Source: Ustilago trichophora | Taxonomy: Eukaryota > Basidiomycota > Ustilaginomycetes > Ustilaginales > Ustilaginaceae | Direction: 5' to 3' | Length of the DNA stretch: 64,000 nt | Assembly: GCA_900323505.1 (NCBI GenBank) | Contig: OOIN01000037.1 | Span: 186,001 to 250,000, forward strand | Part shown: one piece after another, positions 1 to 11,768 of the stretch | Layout: the number at the start of each line of letters is the position of its first letter | How positions within the stretch are numbered: the stretch's first letter is position 1 | Notes under the pieces: generated by a model | Seen by the model: only the letters and a program-made list of their open reading frames with translations | Told to the model about the DNA's origin: nothing | Database searches by the model: none | Position numbers and translations under genes: made by a program

Positions 1-3000
1 AGCAGCAATGGGACCGAGAAATTCAACAAGAGTGCTGTGCAGCGTGACCAGGTTCTTGCCTGGCGCGTGTAGTGTTGGTCTTTTGCGTGTGTGCACAAAA
101 AAAAGGGTTTGGGGGATTTCAACACACACACACAAAAGAGACTTTGTCTAAGCGAGGCTCTAGCCAAGGCTTTTCGGGGCAAATTCCCGCACAGAGAGAG
201 AGAGTTGATTTTTAAACACACACGCGCATCAGCTCTCTGTACGACCACATCAGTATACTGTCCTCCCACATTGTAAGATCTGTCGAAGTGGTCTTGCTTT
301 GCTCTTTTGTTCAGATGGAGTTCTGGGCGACGGGCTTGGCAGACTCTATCTTTGAAGAGTGGCATTTGAGAGTGAGCCCACTCGCTGTGCGATTCGAGAA
401 TTACAGAGTACAGAAAACGATGTGATTTGGTTATCCCACTTCCACACAAGCACACGCACACGCACACGCACACGGTGGCTTCGTCATGCACCAAAGCGAG
501 AGCAACATCAGCTTGCATGAATTTTTATCAAGAATTACATTGTTTTTTTTTTTAAAAAAAAAAAAACCGTCGGGATCTCCGTTCCACTTCCTCTCTTGCT
601 GTTTTGATCGATCAGGAGGAGACGTTTCAAAAGCCAACACTTTTTGTTTCTTTGGCCGCAACGGACCTTCTCTAGCTTTCAGATCGGTAATAGTCTTGTG
701 TCGAAACAAGCTGTTCATCGTTCTTGCATCTGCTGTACCAGTGTAGCGAGTGAGGCGTTTTTGGGGGCCAAAGTCAAACGCCTAGAAAAGAAAAGAATCA
801 AATCTTGAAGCGTAAGCATTCACATCAAGGATCGTGGTGCAGCAGTGTCAAGGGTTTCCATGTCTGTCCCCTTTATCCGGTGGTCTCGGAATACTGGACA
901 GTTACTGTGCTGTGGTGTGCTCTTTCTGATTTTTCTTTCTTTCGTTCTCCGCCGGCGCCGGCTCTCTCTCCCTGACCTGCAAATTCACCGTAAAATGGTC
1001 AGCAGAACAAGTTGCACGATCTTTGGATCGTCCCGGATCGATCGTCGCTTGTTTGACAGCTGTGGCTGCTGGCTGTGGAAATTTTTGGCTCTTTGATTGC
1101 AGTATGACAGATACTTTGCTACAGTACGATCACTTGGAAGATTGATTTGCACGTGGGAGAGCCAATATGCCTTCCAATCGTCGGCTGTCGGATGGGATAT
1201 TGGTTGCGCAAGAAGAAGAACAAGGTTGATCAAAGAGAAAAGGTACAACAACCAAAGAGAGAGGTGCGTCGAAGGGGGCAGAACGGCGAACCGTGCATGT
1301 GGTGTAACGAGTACAGGTGCAAAGGTGCACAGCTTGCTGTCGGCGTACAGGACTTGTGTAGCTTAGATGTGCACATACCGCGTCGTTTAAAGTCGCACCA
1401 TGTCCCACCGCTAGCTTGTGCTTTTGCGGTTCAAGTAGCTTCCGAGTAATCTAAACTGTAGAAGCCGAACGAGAGGCTCGCTACTTCCAACAAGAGGATA
1501 CATGGCGCCACACTAAGGTACGGTCCTCGGCGGGGTTCGACTCTCCTCATCTCAGCTGAGGGGATCCGTCGACAGCTTCTACTTGACGCCGCTCTCACCC
1601 GTAGAGACCCTTGCGGTGCGTCGACTGCAGTACTTCGTGTACAGTACACTAGACTCAAAAGGCCGAAGCAACAAAAGACGTCGGTGTTCAGAGGGATTCC
1701 ATTCGGAGCCGGTCCATCCGTCAACCATGGATGCGTCTAAGCGCTAGCCGCCTTCCCGGCAAACTTCCTCCCAAAAAATAGAAAAAGAAAAAGGCCGTGA
1801 AATTCCCGCAAATCGGGGATACAGTATTGAGCTGAATCAAAACTTTCCCTCAACCGAGCCATACGTAACTTGCATTCGACCATGGGATCTTCTTTTGGGT
1901 TAATGCTGTTCTTCTGCCACTCTACAGTATCTTGCGGTTTCTTTTTTCAACGTGAACTGTGTAGGTTGGATTACAGTATTGGGATGCGGCGACTGAAAAG
2001 AAAAGAAAAGAAAAGAAAAAGTTTCATGTGATCACGTCTTTGACACACTTCTTCTCGGCTTCTCGCTGTCAACTTTCACGATCCTTGTCTAGAATGCAGA
2101 TGCCAAGAAGAAGAAGAAGAAGGGGGAAGAAGGTGTCAGTGTATGTCTCGCGAGCAAGACCCGTCTAACTGAAAAAGACCCTTTTCTTCGTCCTCCTCAA
2201 GGACGAGCGAATTTTGATTGGACATACAGTGCAAAAGAATATACAAGCAGGATGACGCCCAAGTTGCCTTCTCCCCATGCAGAGAGTATCAAACTTGAGT
2301 AAAGCGTGGTCTTTCCTTGTGTGTATGTGTGAGGTGTGTTTGTGCGTTGCACAGCCTCTCCGGTACAGGTGATTGATTCAGACATCCCTGCCTCCTCCGC
2401 TGTCGCTGCTGCTGCTGCTGCTGTCCGCTTGCCGGAACACTATACCCAGTGACAATTTTCCGAAATGCGATTGCCTCCCTCATCGAAGGATCCTTTCCCT
2501 ACATTAAGGTGGAAATCGGTCTTAGTCCTGCTGCCGTTTGAGACTTGCCCGATCCTGATGCCTAGACAGCTAAGCTCTGCTACCCAAATGTCACCCGCAA
2601 CACGACAACTCAACAACTTCTCGCATCTTAATTACATACCTCTCTCCTCCTCCTCCTTTTCCTTCAGGAGTTTAGGCGAGACCAACACTCAGCATGACCA
2701 GCATCACTAATCCCGCTTGTGCTTCAACAACACAATCCCCCTATATCTGTTCATTATCGTCTTCAAACTTTCCTCCACCCAAAGCGCAATTAGAGCTTGC
2801 TTTTCCGTTCCCCCATTTTCGAGCTGATTTGTTTTTTCTTTCTTCCGCATCACTCACCCATACCAATTTGGCCTCTGACCCTCACACAATAAGCACCACA
2901 CCATAACTCTCCACACACCAGACACAACATTGGAAAGGTAAGACTTGCATTCTTGACAAAGCAACAATCAACCATTCAGAACACGCGGTGACATTGCAGA

Positions 3001-3018
3001 AAAATACAAAAGATCCCA
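1..3018. other. Left-end region with no recognisable gene
   Basis: About 3 kb downstream of the cyc8 stop codon. All open frames are short (about 100 codons or fewer), many lack an ATG, and none resembles a known protein. The region has AAAAG-type repeats near 1996-2020, AAG-type repeats near 2108-2122, CA/CG-rich runs near 450-474, and several TACAGTA motifs (1120, 1640, 1820, 1923, 1972). The final part, up to 3018, should include the cyc8 3' UTR. It could hold a non-coding RNA or the end of a gene lying left of the window; the sequence alone does not decide. Confidence 0.5.
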
Positions 3019-6000
3019 TCACTTCTTGGTCTCATCGCCACTCTTGGCCGAAGCCTCATTGTCATCTTCGTGAATCTGCCCCTCTTCTTCCTCCCGGCTG
3101 TCGTCGTCTTCGTTGTTGTTGATATCGTTGTTGTTATTGCTGCTGGCGGTGGTGTTGTTTGCTGCTTGACTCTGGGTTGATGCTGGTGCTGCTGTTGTTG
3201 TCGAAGCAGGAGCGGCGGGTGCAGGTGTGGTTCTGGTACCGGTGGAAGCGGCAGCGGAGGTGGGAGCATCGGCGGTGCTTGGCGAGTCTTTGGTAGTTGC
3301 ACCAGCCTCCGATGAGGGGCCTTTGGATGGCTCGCGTGCATCAACATCCATTGGCTGAGTGGTTCTTTCCGCACCACCGCTGTTGGATTTCGGCGAAGCA
3401 GCTTTGGGAGGTGGAGTAGCTGCTTGCGGTGCAGCTTCCTTTCCATTCGAGGCGTGCGAACCTTCCCTCTCGATAGCAGATTCTGGCTTGACAGGTGCAG
3501 AAGCACCATGAGATGCGCCGTTGGAAGCCTCAACATCGGCTGCAGTGGCGCTGGCGCTTCCACTCTTGGCCCGCTTGTACGAATCTTCTGGTCCATTGAC
3601 ACCCTTCTCTTCGTCGGCAGTAAAAGGTCGCTTGCCCAAGGAGCTCTCTGCGCGCTTGTCGGGGCTGTGAGCACGGTCCGAAGCTGGCGCAACAGGTGTC
3701 GCCGATACAGACGCCGATGCAGCACCAGCGAGACCCATCAGCGCATCTGCAGCACCTTCGTCGTAGTCCTCATCCACCATGCGAGACGACGGACCACGCG
3801 CTGCAAGAGGCTCGTTACTGCCATCCGAGCTGGCGGGCGAGGCATCGCGTTGCGCTCGAGCGCCTCCCATGGGTGAGCCGGGTCTCGAGCCCGCCTGATC
3901 GTCGCGCGAACGGAGCGGAGTCGAGACCCCCTTTTTGCCACCTGTCGCGGCGGGACCGTTCTTGCCATTCTTGCCTGCAGCACCGGCCTTGGCGGACCAG
4001 GGCGAGCTGGCGCGCGAGCCAGTCGCTTTGCCCTTCTTGCCGGCAGCCGAGGGTGCGGGCGAAGGAGGCGCGGGCGCCGACTCGAACTCGTCTTTCGACT
4101 TGGGTCCGCGACGAGGCTTGCCAGCAGGTCCGCCAGCATTGCGGCCTTCGGAACCATCGTGGATGGAAGGGGGACCGTGATCGCCACCACGTGCGCGCTC
4201 CCAGTCAGGCGTAGGTCCACGAAGCCCGGGCGGCGGTGGTCGTGCAGCGGCACCGCTCATGAGACCATCGTGACCCTCGCCGTAGCCGTCGTAGCGGCCA
4301 TCACCTGCTTGTTGTTGTTGTTGAGGAGGAGGAGGAGGAGGAGGGAGGTGACCTCGCTCGTGCTCAAAGTGGGGCGGAGGAGGGCCTCGTTCATCGTGAC
4401 GCATGCCAGGAGGAGGTCCTCGCTCGTACCCACCTCGTGGACCGCCAGGACCAGCGTTGGGGTGGCCATTGTTGTAGTAGTCTCGCGCCTCGTCGCGTCC
4501 GTAGACGGGAGGTCGACCGAATGCTGGCGAAGGTGCGTTGCTGCCGTGCTGCGATCGTGCGTAGCCAGGCTCGTTTTTGGGCGTGATGCGTCCACTTGGG
4601 TAGCCACGGGCAGCCTGCTCCCTCTCGCGTTCTCGTTCACGCTCCCATTCCAATTCGCGGTCACGTTCGCTCATAGGCCCCCCACCCATTGGGCGACCGT
4701 AGTGGTCCATGGGGGGCGGGGGTCCACCGGGTCCACCTGCTGCTAGGGGTGGCGGGCCCCGAAAGTCGCCGTGACCGTGAGCAGCGTGCGGGTGAGGGCC
4801 GTGTCCATCGTGCATGTCGGAACGCAGAGGCGGTGGAGGCGATCGACGCGGCGGCGAAGCCAACCTCCTTCCGTAAGGATCCATTCGCGGTGGGCCGGGC
4901 GACGGACCTCGCGAGTGCGGGAAGCCACCGCGACCCAGTGGCTCGGGTCCACCGGGACCTCCGACCATAGGAGCCAAAGCACCGGGAGGAGGGCCCCGCG
5001 AGCCTCGCTCGTCTGGTCCAGGCGGGCCAGCGCCGCGGAAGGGCGGGGGTGAGTGGGACTGCGCCAGATGACCGGGACCAGGCAAGTCGCGCTCCGACAA
5101 ATCTCCACGTCCGCCACCAGTGCCGGCGAGCTGAGGGCCGCCGAGTGGTGGAGGATACGAAGGACCAGGACCACCGCCGATCTGCGTAGGAGGACCAGGT
5201 GCCATGCCGTTGTTGTTGGCATAAGCAGTAGGATGCACGTCCTGAGGAACAGGAGCTTCGGGCAGCTCGCCACCCTTGGCTTCGGCGTTGCGGAGAAGCT
5301 GCAAACGTTGTTGGATCTGTGGGTTGTCGGGGTCGAGGTCGGCGGCACGTTCGTAGGCGTGGATGGCGTCACTGATCTGGTTGTTGCAGGCCTCGTACAA
5401 GCTGCCGAGGTCGAACCAGACTTCCGAGATGTACGGGTTGAGGCGGATAGCACGCGAGTAGGCGTCGAGGGCATCGCGATACTGGTTGATCTGATAGTAG
5501 AGGACACCGATAGAGCACCAGAAGGTGGGATTCTTTCCATCGCGGTAGACGGCCTGCTGGTAGGCTTCGTAGGCCTTGTTGTAGTTCTGTCCGGCCATGT
5601 ACGCACGTCCAAGCAAGTACCAGCTCTGAGCATCGTTGGGGTCGGATTCGAGACTCTTGGTGAGGAATTGGATGGCACGCTCCTGGTTGTTGAAGCCAGC
5701 GTTGGAGAGATGGTAGAGCCAACCGAGCTGCTGGAGTACCTTGGCGTGGTTGGGATTCTCGGCAAGGACGCGCTCGTACGCCTCCTTGGCAGCGTTGAAC
5801 TCCTTCTGCTGCTCGTAGACGTGGCCGATTTGGAACCAAATGTCGATTTCGGTGAGCGGGCGCGGTGGATTGTCAAGGATGTAACGGAAGCACTCGAGAC
5901 TGGCGGGGAACTTGTTCTGCTGCTTGTATATGATGCCGAGGCGGAAGTAGATCTCGTTGGCCTTTTCGTAGTTGGGATCCATGCGGACCACGCTGGCGAA

Positions 6001-6801
6001 GGCCTCCTCTGCATGCTCAAGACTGCCGTATCGGTCGTAGAGGATGCCGATGCCGTACCAAAGCTTGGGCTCCTTGGGGTTGGGAAGGTGGTAAAGAGCT
6101 TGCTGATAGGCGGTGTAGGCACGTTGGAGGTCATCCATCATCAAGTAGCAGTGACCCATGGACCCCCAGGTGTCGCCGTTCTCGGGAACAATGTTGAGCA
6201 CGCGCTGGAAGTAGTCGACAGCCTTTTCAAAGTTGTCCAGAGTGCGATGAACGCCGGCGATTGCGCCGAGAGCTGGAACCGAGTATGGATTGTGTCGAAG
6301 GGCGGCCTCGTACGCCGAGAGAGCGCGGTCGTAGTCTTCCATGGTCTCGGCTGCCGAACCGACGGATACCCAGGCGGTCTCGTTGGCGTGCGAGAGCTTT
6401 TGCACAGCTGGGGACGACGAGGCAGGAGGACCAGCCGGGCCGGCACCAGCGTCCATGATACGACTCTGAGCAGATGAGGATCGAGGAATGTGGGGCGGCG
6501 GTGGGGGCGGTGGACCACCGGCACCGCCAGGACCATCTGCCATGACCATACGAGGAGGAGGGCCACCGTGGCCAGAAGGTGGACCATTGACGCCGTTCAT
6601 AGCATGGGGAGGCAGACCGGGAGGAGGCGGCATGGACTGGGCGTAAGAGGAGTGAGGATGGTGCATGGGTCCGTTTCCAGGACCGGGAGGCATGCCAGGA
6701 CCACCTTGAGGAGGAGGGCCTCCTGCGCCATGGTGGAGATCCCTTCCACCGGCATGAGGATGATGGGAGGGGTGAGCGCTGTGTCGCGACGAAGGTGGCA
6801 T
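3019..6801 (-). CDS. cyc8: General transcriptional corepressor Cyc8/Ssn6 (TPR protein)
   Basis: Single-exon gene of 1,260 residues. Residues about 139-505 hold ten consecutive tetratricopeptide repeats (W-x-x-[LIM]-G...A...A-[FY]...P pattern), the part that in Cyc8/Ssn6 binds Tup1 and DNA-binding repressors. The N-terminal 135 residues are Pro/Gly/His-rich. The C-terminal 750 residues are low complexity: Pro-Gly-Arg-rich, then Ala/Ser/Thr-rich, ending in an acidic Asn/Asp/Glu stretch. The TPR block is highly similar in spacing and content to fungal Cyc8 and to animal UTX/UTY TPRs. The product should act in the nucleus as half of the Tup1-Cyc8 corepressor, recruited by many regulators. The start is the first ATG of the frame (6799-6801). 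Long open frames on the opposite strand are shadows of this GC-rich, biased coding sequence. The upstream 2.2 kb without genes is probably its promoter and leader. Confidence 0.95.
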   Translation of the reverse strand: MPPSSRHSAHPSHHPHAGGRDLHHGAGGPPPQGGPGMPPGPGNGPMHHPHSSYAQSMPPPPGLPPHAMNGVNGPPSGHGGPPPRMVMADGPGGAGGPPPPPPPHIPRSSSAQSRIMDAGAGPAGPPASSSPAVQKLSHANETAWVSVGSAAETMEDYDRALSAYEAALRHNPYSVPALGAIAGVHRTLDNFEKAVDYFQRVLNIVPENGDTWGSMGHCYLMMDDLQRAYTAYQQALYHLPNPKEPKLWYGIGILYDRYGSLEHAEEAFASVVRMDPNYEKANEIYFRLGIIYKQQNKFPASLECFRYILDNPPRPLTEIDIWFQIGHVYEQQKEFNAAKEAYERVLAENPNHAKVLQQLGWLYHLSNAGFNNQERAIQFLTKSLESDPNDAQSWYLLGRAYMAGQNYNKAYEAYQQAVYRDGKNPTFWCSIGVLYYQINQYRDALDAYSRAIRLNPYISEVWFDLGSLYEACNNQISDAIHAYERAADLDPDNPQIQQRLQLLRNAEAKGGELPEAPVPQDVHPTAYANNNGMAPGPPTQIGGGPGPSYPPPLGGPQLAGTGGGRGDLSERDLPGPGHLAQSHSPPPFRGAGPPGPDERGSRGPPPGALAPMVGGPGGPEPLGRGGFPHSRGPSPGPPRMDPYGRRLASPPRRSPPPPLRSDMHDGHGPHPHAAHGHGDFRGPPPLAAGGPGGPPPPMDHYGRPMGGGPMSERDRELEWEREREREREQAARGYPSGRITPKNEPGYARSQHGSNAPSPAFGRPPVYGRDEARDYYNNGHPNAGPGGPRGGYERGPPPGMRHDERGPPPPHFEHERGHLPPPPPPPQQQQQAGDGRYDGYGEGHDGLMSGAAARPPPPGLRGPTPDWERARGGDHGPPSIHDGSEGRNAGGPAGKPRRGPKSKDEFESAPAPPSPAPSAAGKKGKATGSRASSPWSAKAGAAGKNGKNGPAATGGKKGVSTPLRSRDDQAGSRPGSPMGGARAQRDASPASSDGSNEPLAARGPSSRMVDEDYDEGAADALMGLAGAASASVSATPVAPASDRAHSPDKRAESSLGKRPFTADEEKGVNGPEDSYKRAKSGSASATAADVEASNGASHGASAPVKPESAIEREGSHASNGKEAAPQAATPPPKAASPKSNSGGAERTTQPMDVDAREPSKGPSSEAGATTKDSPSTADAPTSAAASTGTRTTPAPAAPASTTTAAPASTQSQAANNTTASSNNNNDINNNEDDDSREEEEGQIHEDDNEASAKSGDETKK

Positions 6802-7486
6802 CTTTGGTGAGCTTGAGCACGGCTACGAGGCTGTGCTGCAATAGCGATCAAGCTGGACAGTGAGTGCTTTTGAGATGAGCACGGGAATGCCGATGAGATT
6901 CGGATCAGCCGACGGCCAAGTATCGTATGACTTGCAAATTGGATGTTGGCGACTAGGATCGAGAACTGTGATGTTATGCGATGCAGAATATGCGAGCGTG
7001 GCTCTGATTGAAAGCACGGATGTACCGAAAGCTGAGCCGATTCACTTTGAGGGTTGCCGAAATGATACAGCGGATCAGATGACGTGCCGAGAAATCGAAA
7101 GCTGCCGCAAGTCACGAGTATGGCTAGAATCGCCAGTGTCAACGCTGTCTGGCTGACTGACGGGGGAGAGGGTAGCACCGGGAGAGATCGAGCCACGTTG
7201 CGTTTTGAGTGGATGAGAACGACAAGGTCAAGGACGAGCGAAAGGTAGAAAGAGTGTGCTTTTGAAAGTCGAGGATAGATGGAGGCGAAATCGAAATTTC
7301 ACGTGCCGTTCGACGGAGGCCACCCTTGTACGCGATCACACGAGAAGGTGAGGAGTACGAAGGGCACCACAAGGAGGTGGAAGAAGGATGATGAGGATGG
7401 CGCGTGTAAGGTGGAAAGGAGTAAGGGAGGGAAGGAAGAGCGACGACGACGACGAGTTGGAAAAGAATGTGTGGATGGAATTGGGT

Positions 7487-7496
7487 GAGAGAGAGA

Positions 7497-7558
<62 letters not shown>
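7487..7558. repeat. (GA)n microsatellite, about 72 bp
   Basis: Near-perfect GA dinucleotide repeat with one GG interruption near 7499-7501. On the cyc8 coding strand it reads CT, about 0.7 kb upstream of the ATG, a usual place for pyrimidine-rich leader sequence in fungi. Likely length-variable between strains. Confidence 0.95.
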
Positions 7559-7561
<3 letters not shown>

Positions 7562-7730
7562 CGCGGCAGCAGCAGAAGCAAGAGACGCTGCGACACAGTC
7601 ATTACAAGTATTGACGCTCGGACGCTTGGGCGCGTTTTCTGAAAAAGCCAGAGATTCCACTTGTCCCAAGCGACCGAAGGATACACAGAGCAATGTAGAA
7701 GCAGCAGAAGTGGGAACACACGCCGGAAAA

Positions 7731-7788
7731 GAAGAAGAAAAAAAAAAAAAAAGAAAGAAAAAAAAAAAAGAAGAGAGAGAGAGAGAGG
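7731..7788. repeat. A-rich / GAAA / GA low-complexity tract
   Basis: Run of adenines broken by single G residues and ending in a short GA repeat. No coding value. It continues the purine strand bias of the GA repeat 170 bp to its left. Confidence 0.9.
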
Positions 7789-8229
7789 CGCGGGATGCTG
7801 CTGAGTCGTGACGGGTCAAAAAGTGAGAAGATGAAGCGACCTTCGACCTTACAGTACCGCCGCAAGGTCGCTTAGAGCACTAATTCCTTGCGATCAGGTG
7901 GAACAGAATAAATTAATTTAATAAAAATGATACTGTACATGCTCTACTGTAAAAGCATGAGCCTGTCCTAGAGGAAGAGGAGCGGTGACCAGACTCTAAG
8001 TTGGACTCTGGATTGTTGCTACCAAATCAGCTCAAATTCAGCGCCATCTTCCTCTCTCCTTTTTTATTTTTTTATTTTTATTTTTTATTTTAGTTTTATT
8101 TGACTCCTTATTCGCTTGTGTCGCTCAGAAGAATTGCCCGGGTGAACGGTGGAATATCAGAGTCTCATTTGTTCAGGCTGTCGGAATGCCAAAACAGGTC
8201 CCAAAAAAAAAGAGATGCATCTCGCACAC

Positions 8230-8231
<2 letters not shown>

Positions 8232-8261
<30 letters not shown>
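8232..8261. repeat. (CT)n microsatellite
   Basis: About 15 CT units in the cyc8-mL46 intergenic region, with strand polarity opposite to the GA tract at 7487-7558. Confidence 0.95.
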
Positions 8262-8265
<4 letters not shown>

Positions 8266-8975
8266 GCCTCTCATGTTGCAGAATCCACTTTGCTGCAGCG
8301 CAATAGCCCGACAAGTCTATTGCACTGTAATTGACCCTAGTGTGGCTCGCCTGCGCGTTAAAACAGTAGGCCCTTCATGCAGCGAATCAGTTGCAGCCTA
8401 CACTCTACACTCGACTTGATCGGAGGACGAAAAGGTAGCGAACGCCGCGCAGCTGACTGCCATGCCTGGATCTCGCCATCGTCCATCCGTCCCCTTGTGG
8501 CCTCGCATCGACCTTGAGTCAATTTGGCGATGATGATTGGAAAGAGCCAAGACTTGCTATTGTACCACCCCCATGCAGCGTTCACTGTCATGGCGTGAAT
8601 ATCCGCAGGCGAGCTGTTGAGATGGTAGCGAAGGTAAGTGCATGGTCTAGCCTTTGGTCGCAGAGTAACCGGCATTGACGAGAAGTCGGATTGGCCGTGG
8701 CCAAACGTCGGTCAAATTCTGCTTTGGAGCGTTTGCATCCGCGACCGATCGAGATCACTTCCTTTCGTTGCTGCAAATCGGGATCGGGTCTTTCTCTACA
8801 GTTGGTCCTCTTCTTTTAACTGATCCAGGCGAATCCATACATGACACTGCGTTGAGTGATGTTGAGATAAGATAGATTGTACCTTCTCTAGAAATACATG
8901 AGTAGCGATGAATGGATGAAAGTGTGTCCCTGCAGGAAAAAGAAAAGTCCCAACTCTTGAACAAGTTCAAGTCAA

Positions 8976-10024
8976 TCAAGGATCAAGAAGATCCTCGACG
9001 TTCTGCCAGTAGCTCGACTCCTTGGACTGCTCCATGAGCTTCTCGATCTCCTCCTTTGTCAACCACTGGAACTCCTCGACTTCGCCCTTGTTGGCGAGCT
9101 CGGCGTTGCCAGCCAGCACGTGTCCACGGAGAAAGTAGGTCTTTTCGGCAGCAGAATTGGCCGACTTGTACAGACCGACAGGAAGGTTCGAGACCATCCA
9201 AATGTCGAGCTTGTTGCCGAGGTTTTCGGTCACGGATGCGGGTGCGACCTGCAAAGGGCAAAGCAGTATTGTTCAATCAGATTGAAAAGAGGAGTCAGGT
9301 CAGTACAGATCCAGTCGATGCAAAGACCATTGTGGGAGTTGGGAATTGTGCTCACGTCATGAAGGTTTTCGCGCTTGGTGTTGGACAGTGCCTTGGCAGG
9401 GAAACGCCAAGTCGCGGCACCCTTGCCCGACTTTTGCTTGACGACGAGGTAAAGGGTTCGATCGAGCTTTCGTTCCAAACTGCGAACGTCGTTCTTTGCA
9501 TCGGCTTCGGTAGTCCTTGGCAAAGGTCGACTCTCTGCCTCACCGTCGGTCACATTGGAAGGAGCAGCTGGTGCCGATGCCGAAGCTGCGGCAGCCTCCT
9601 TGTTCTTTCCACCTTTGCCCTTGGCTGCAGATCCAGATGCGGCAGCAGCAATAGCTGAGAATCCGAGCGGGGAGCTGGCCTGATCCTCCTCGAAACGCTT
9701 TTCGGCTGCGGAACCCTTTTTAAAGTAAAAATCTTTGGGGAAAGGCTGCTGGAGAGCCTCAGAAAGCTGACGGTTGTACTCGTGGTAAGCCTGCTCGAAC
9801 TTGGTTGGTTCGCGAAGCACGACGGGAGGTCGGGAGAGGATGAGGGAGCTGATGATCTTGGTGGAGGACGACGCAGCAGCTGCCTCCTCGGTCGATGATG
9901 GAGCTGCAGAAGTCGAAGCAGCACTTGGATTGGCATAGCTTGAAGAAGAGTGCAAGAGACGCTTGGCAGATGCTTGCGATTGCAAGAGCCGCAAACGCGG
10001 GGCAACAGACCTTGTTGCCGACAT
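8976..10024 (-). CDS. MRPL17: Mitochondrial large-subunit ribosomal protein mL46 (two exons)
   Basis: Exon 1 is 9356-10024 and exon 2 is 8976-9248, joined across a 107-nt intron (9249-9355) that starts GTGAGC and ends CAG; both exons keep the frame exactly. The spliced product is 313 residues. The first about 35 residues are Arg/Ser/Ala-rich with no acidic residue, a typical mitochondrial presequence. The body matches mL46 (yeast Mrpl17), a Nudix-fold protein without hydrolase activity: SLILSRPPVV followed by an F-x-x-AYxxYN motif, and, spanning the exon junction, ENLHD-VAPASVTENLG leading into the DIWMVSNLPVG strand. Role: structural component of the mitochondrial ribosome at the central protuberance. 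An Ala-rich low-complexity insert separates the two halves. Start chosen at the ATG that begins the presequence. Confidence 0.93.
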
Positions 10025-10846
10025 GATGTGTGATGGAAAGGAGGCGACTGTTTACGCTGCCTTGTTGACGTGGGATTGCAGATAGGTTGTGATGCTTTGG
10101 TGGCGTCCCTTGGGTGTTCGCTATACGATGATGAAGATGATGGTGGTGGAGTCAACACGATGATATCAAACACCGGAATGGATAGGAAGGATTGACCTGT
10201 TGAGAAAAAAATTGGGATCGGTTGTTGCGACACATTTCTTCTTGCTCTCAAGGAAATGTCGTACGAAATTCTTTCAGAGGCAAAGTCTAACAGAAGCACT
10301 TTTATCAAAAGAATAAAAAAATGATTGAAATGGATCGCATCGTGTCATACTTCCTCCCTGATTTTTTGTATTCGATCACGAAGGCGTGCAGCTACAGTTT
10401 TTTTTTTATTTTTTTTTGGATTTTGTATTCAGGGTGGAGGCGAAATCCAAGGCAGCAACGTGCAATGTCGGATTTGCATTCCATCACGCAGTCACACTCG
10501 AAAGAAGAGCACAGCAGCGTACGGGCCACCTCTTTTGGTCGGTAAAACGTGATTGTGGATTGCAACTGTGTCGGTGTGCCCCTAACACAATCTCAGCATA
10601 CACACACACACACACACACACCACTTCAAAGCTTGGCATTTGGCATCTTTCTATCTCTATCGTAATCGACATTCTCTCCCTCTATCCGCGTCGTCATTAT
10701 AGCTACAAGCACTCGCATTCATTTCATAGCTCAGCAGTCTTTCAACTCGCTCGGTGCAAGATACTAATCCATCGATCCCCGGGGCTCATTGTCCACCGCC
10801 AGCGGAAGGAGCTGAATCGTCGTCGCACAGAGCATTCGTAGCAACC
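10025..10846. promoter_or_regulatory. Divergent promoter region between mL46 and V-ATPase subunit H
   Basis: About 820 bp between head-to-head start codons. Contains an AT-rich block (10309-10435), a CA dinucleotide repeat (10600-10622) and a pyrimidine-rich stretch (10640-10740) just before the subunit H start, as expected for a fungal core promoter and leader. No coding frame is convincing. No specific factor site could be assigned. Confidence 0.5.
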
Positions 10847-10867
10847 ATGTCGACATCTTCCAGCTCT

Positions 10868-10902
<35 letters not shown>

Positions 10903-11736
10903 AGATGGATCCAAGACTCAGTCCAACAACAATGGCGCAGTCGAATCACCTCCGCTCGTCTACCTCACCAACAAGTGGATTCAGGACCTTACACAGCGCA
11001 TCCGTGCTCGTCCCATCCCATGGGAAGGCTACCACCGCGCCGATCTCCTCAGCGCAGAGGAGCTCAAGATGATCAAGAGCGTCGATGCCATCGTCATCGG
11101 TCAGAATCGTTCCAAGCTTGACCCTCTTCTCGACGAGCATGGACCCGACTATGTCTCGCTATACCTGCGTCTGCTCTCCAAGCTCAGCCGCACCGATACC
11201 CTCCAACAGATCCTTGTTCTGATCGATGACATGCTTTCCGATCGTGACGACCGTCTCGAGCTCTTCCTCTCGCTCAACGGACAGGAGGAACAGGACGGTA
11301 TCGGATTCCCCTGGAAGCCCTTTGTCAAGTTGTTGGATGTGCCGGATGACTTTGTTCAGATGAAGTCGGCCCAGTTCCTCACATTGCTGCTCGTCTTTTC
11401 TGCTACACACTCGGATCAGCCCAACCCACCTTCATCGGTACTGCCTCGCTTGTTGGCGTTCCTTTCCTCGCTCTTGAGAGGTGCCAGCAGCAAGGCGGGT
11501 GCAAACGCATCTCAACGATCTCAGACCGCCGCCAACTCGTCGCCTGCCTCTCGACGAATGTCGCCTGATTTTGCCGAAGGAAACGGTCCCGAGATCGCCC
11601 TCGTGCTGCTCGAAGCTCTGCTCAGGACGCAAAAGTACCGCGAGGAGGCATGGGAATACGACGTGGCCAAGATGGGCGAGGCTCCCTCAACATCAGGCAA
11701 GGCCAAAGCTGTCAACGATGAAGATGAAGAAAACTC

Positions 11737-11768
<32 letters not shown>

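Larger units (their letters stand above)
6802..8975. other. Intergenic region, cyc8 promoter and mL46 3' end
   Basis: 2.2 kb between the cyc8 start and the mL46 stop; both genes are on the minus strand. No convincing coding frame. It contains three low-complexity tracts (GA at 7487-7558, A-rich at 7731-7788, CT at 8232-8261), which read as a polypyrimidine/polypurine leader upstream of cyc8, and TACAGTA/TACTGTA motifs at 7850, 7931 and 7945. An AT-rich patch with AATAAA-like words lies at about 7905-7930 and another AT-rich tract at 8060-8100. Confidence 0.6.

Noticed and set aside
1501..1560. GGTTCGAC-like sequence suggesting a tRNA T-arm
   Set aside because: The T-stem does not pair properly and no A-box, anticodon arm or acceptor stem could be laid out upstream.
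5053..6477. 474-codon plus-strand frame opposite cyc8
   Set aside because: Lies fully antisense to conserved TPR codons and has hydrophobic Val/Leu/Gly-rich chance composition; a shadow.
7487..7788. Long Glu/Arg frames across the GA and A-rich tracts
   Set aside because: Translation of simple repeats only, in several frames at once; no coding evidence.
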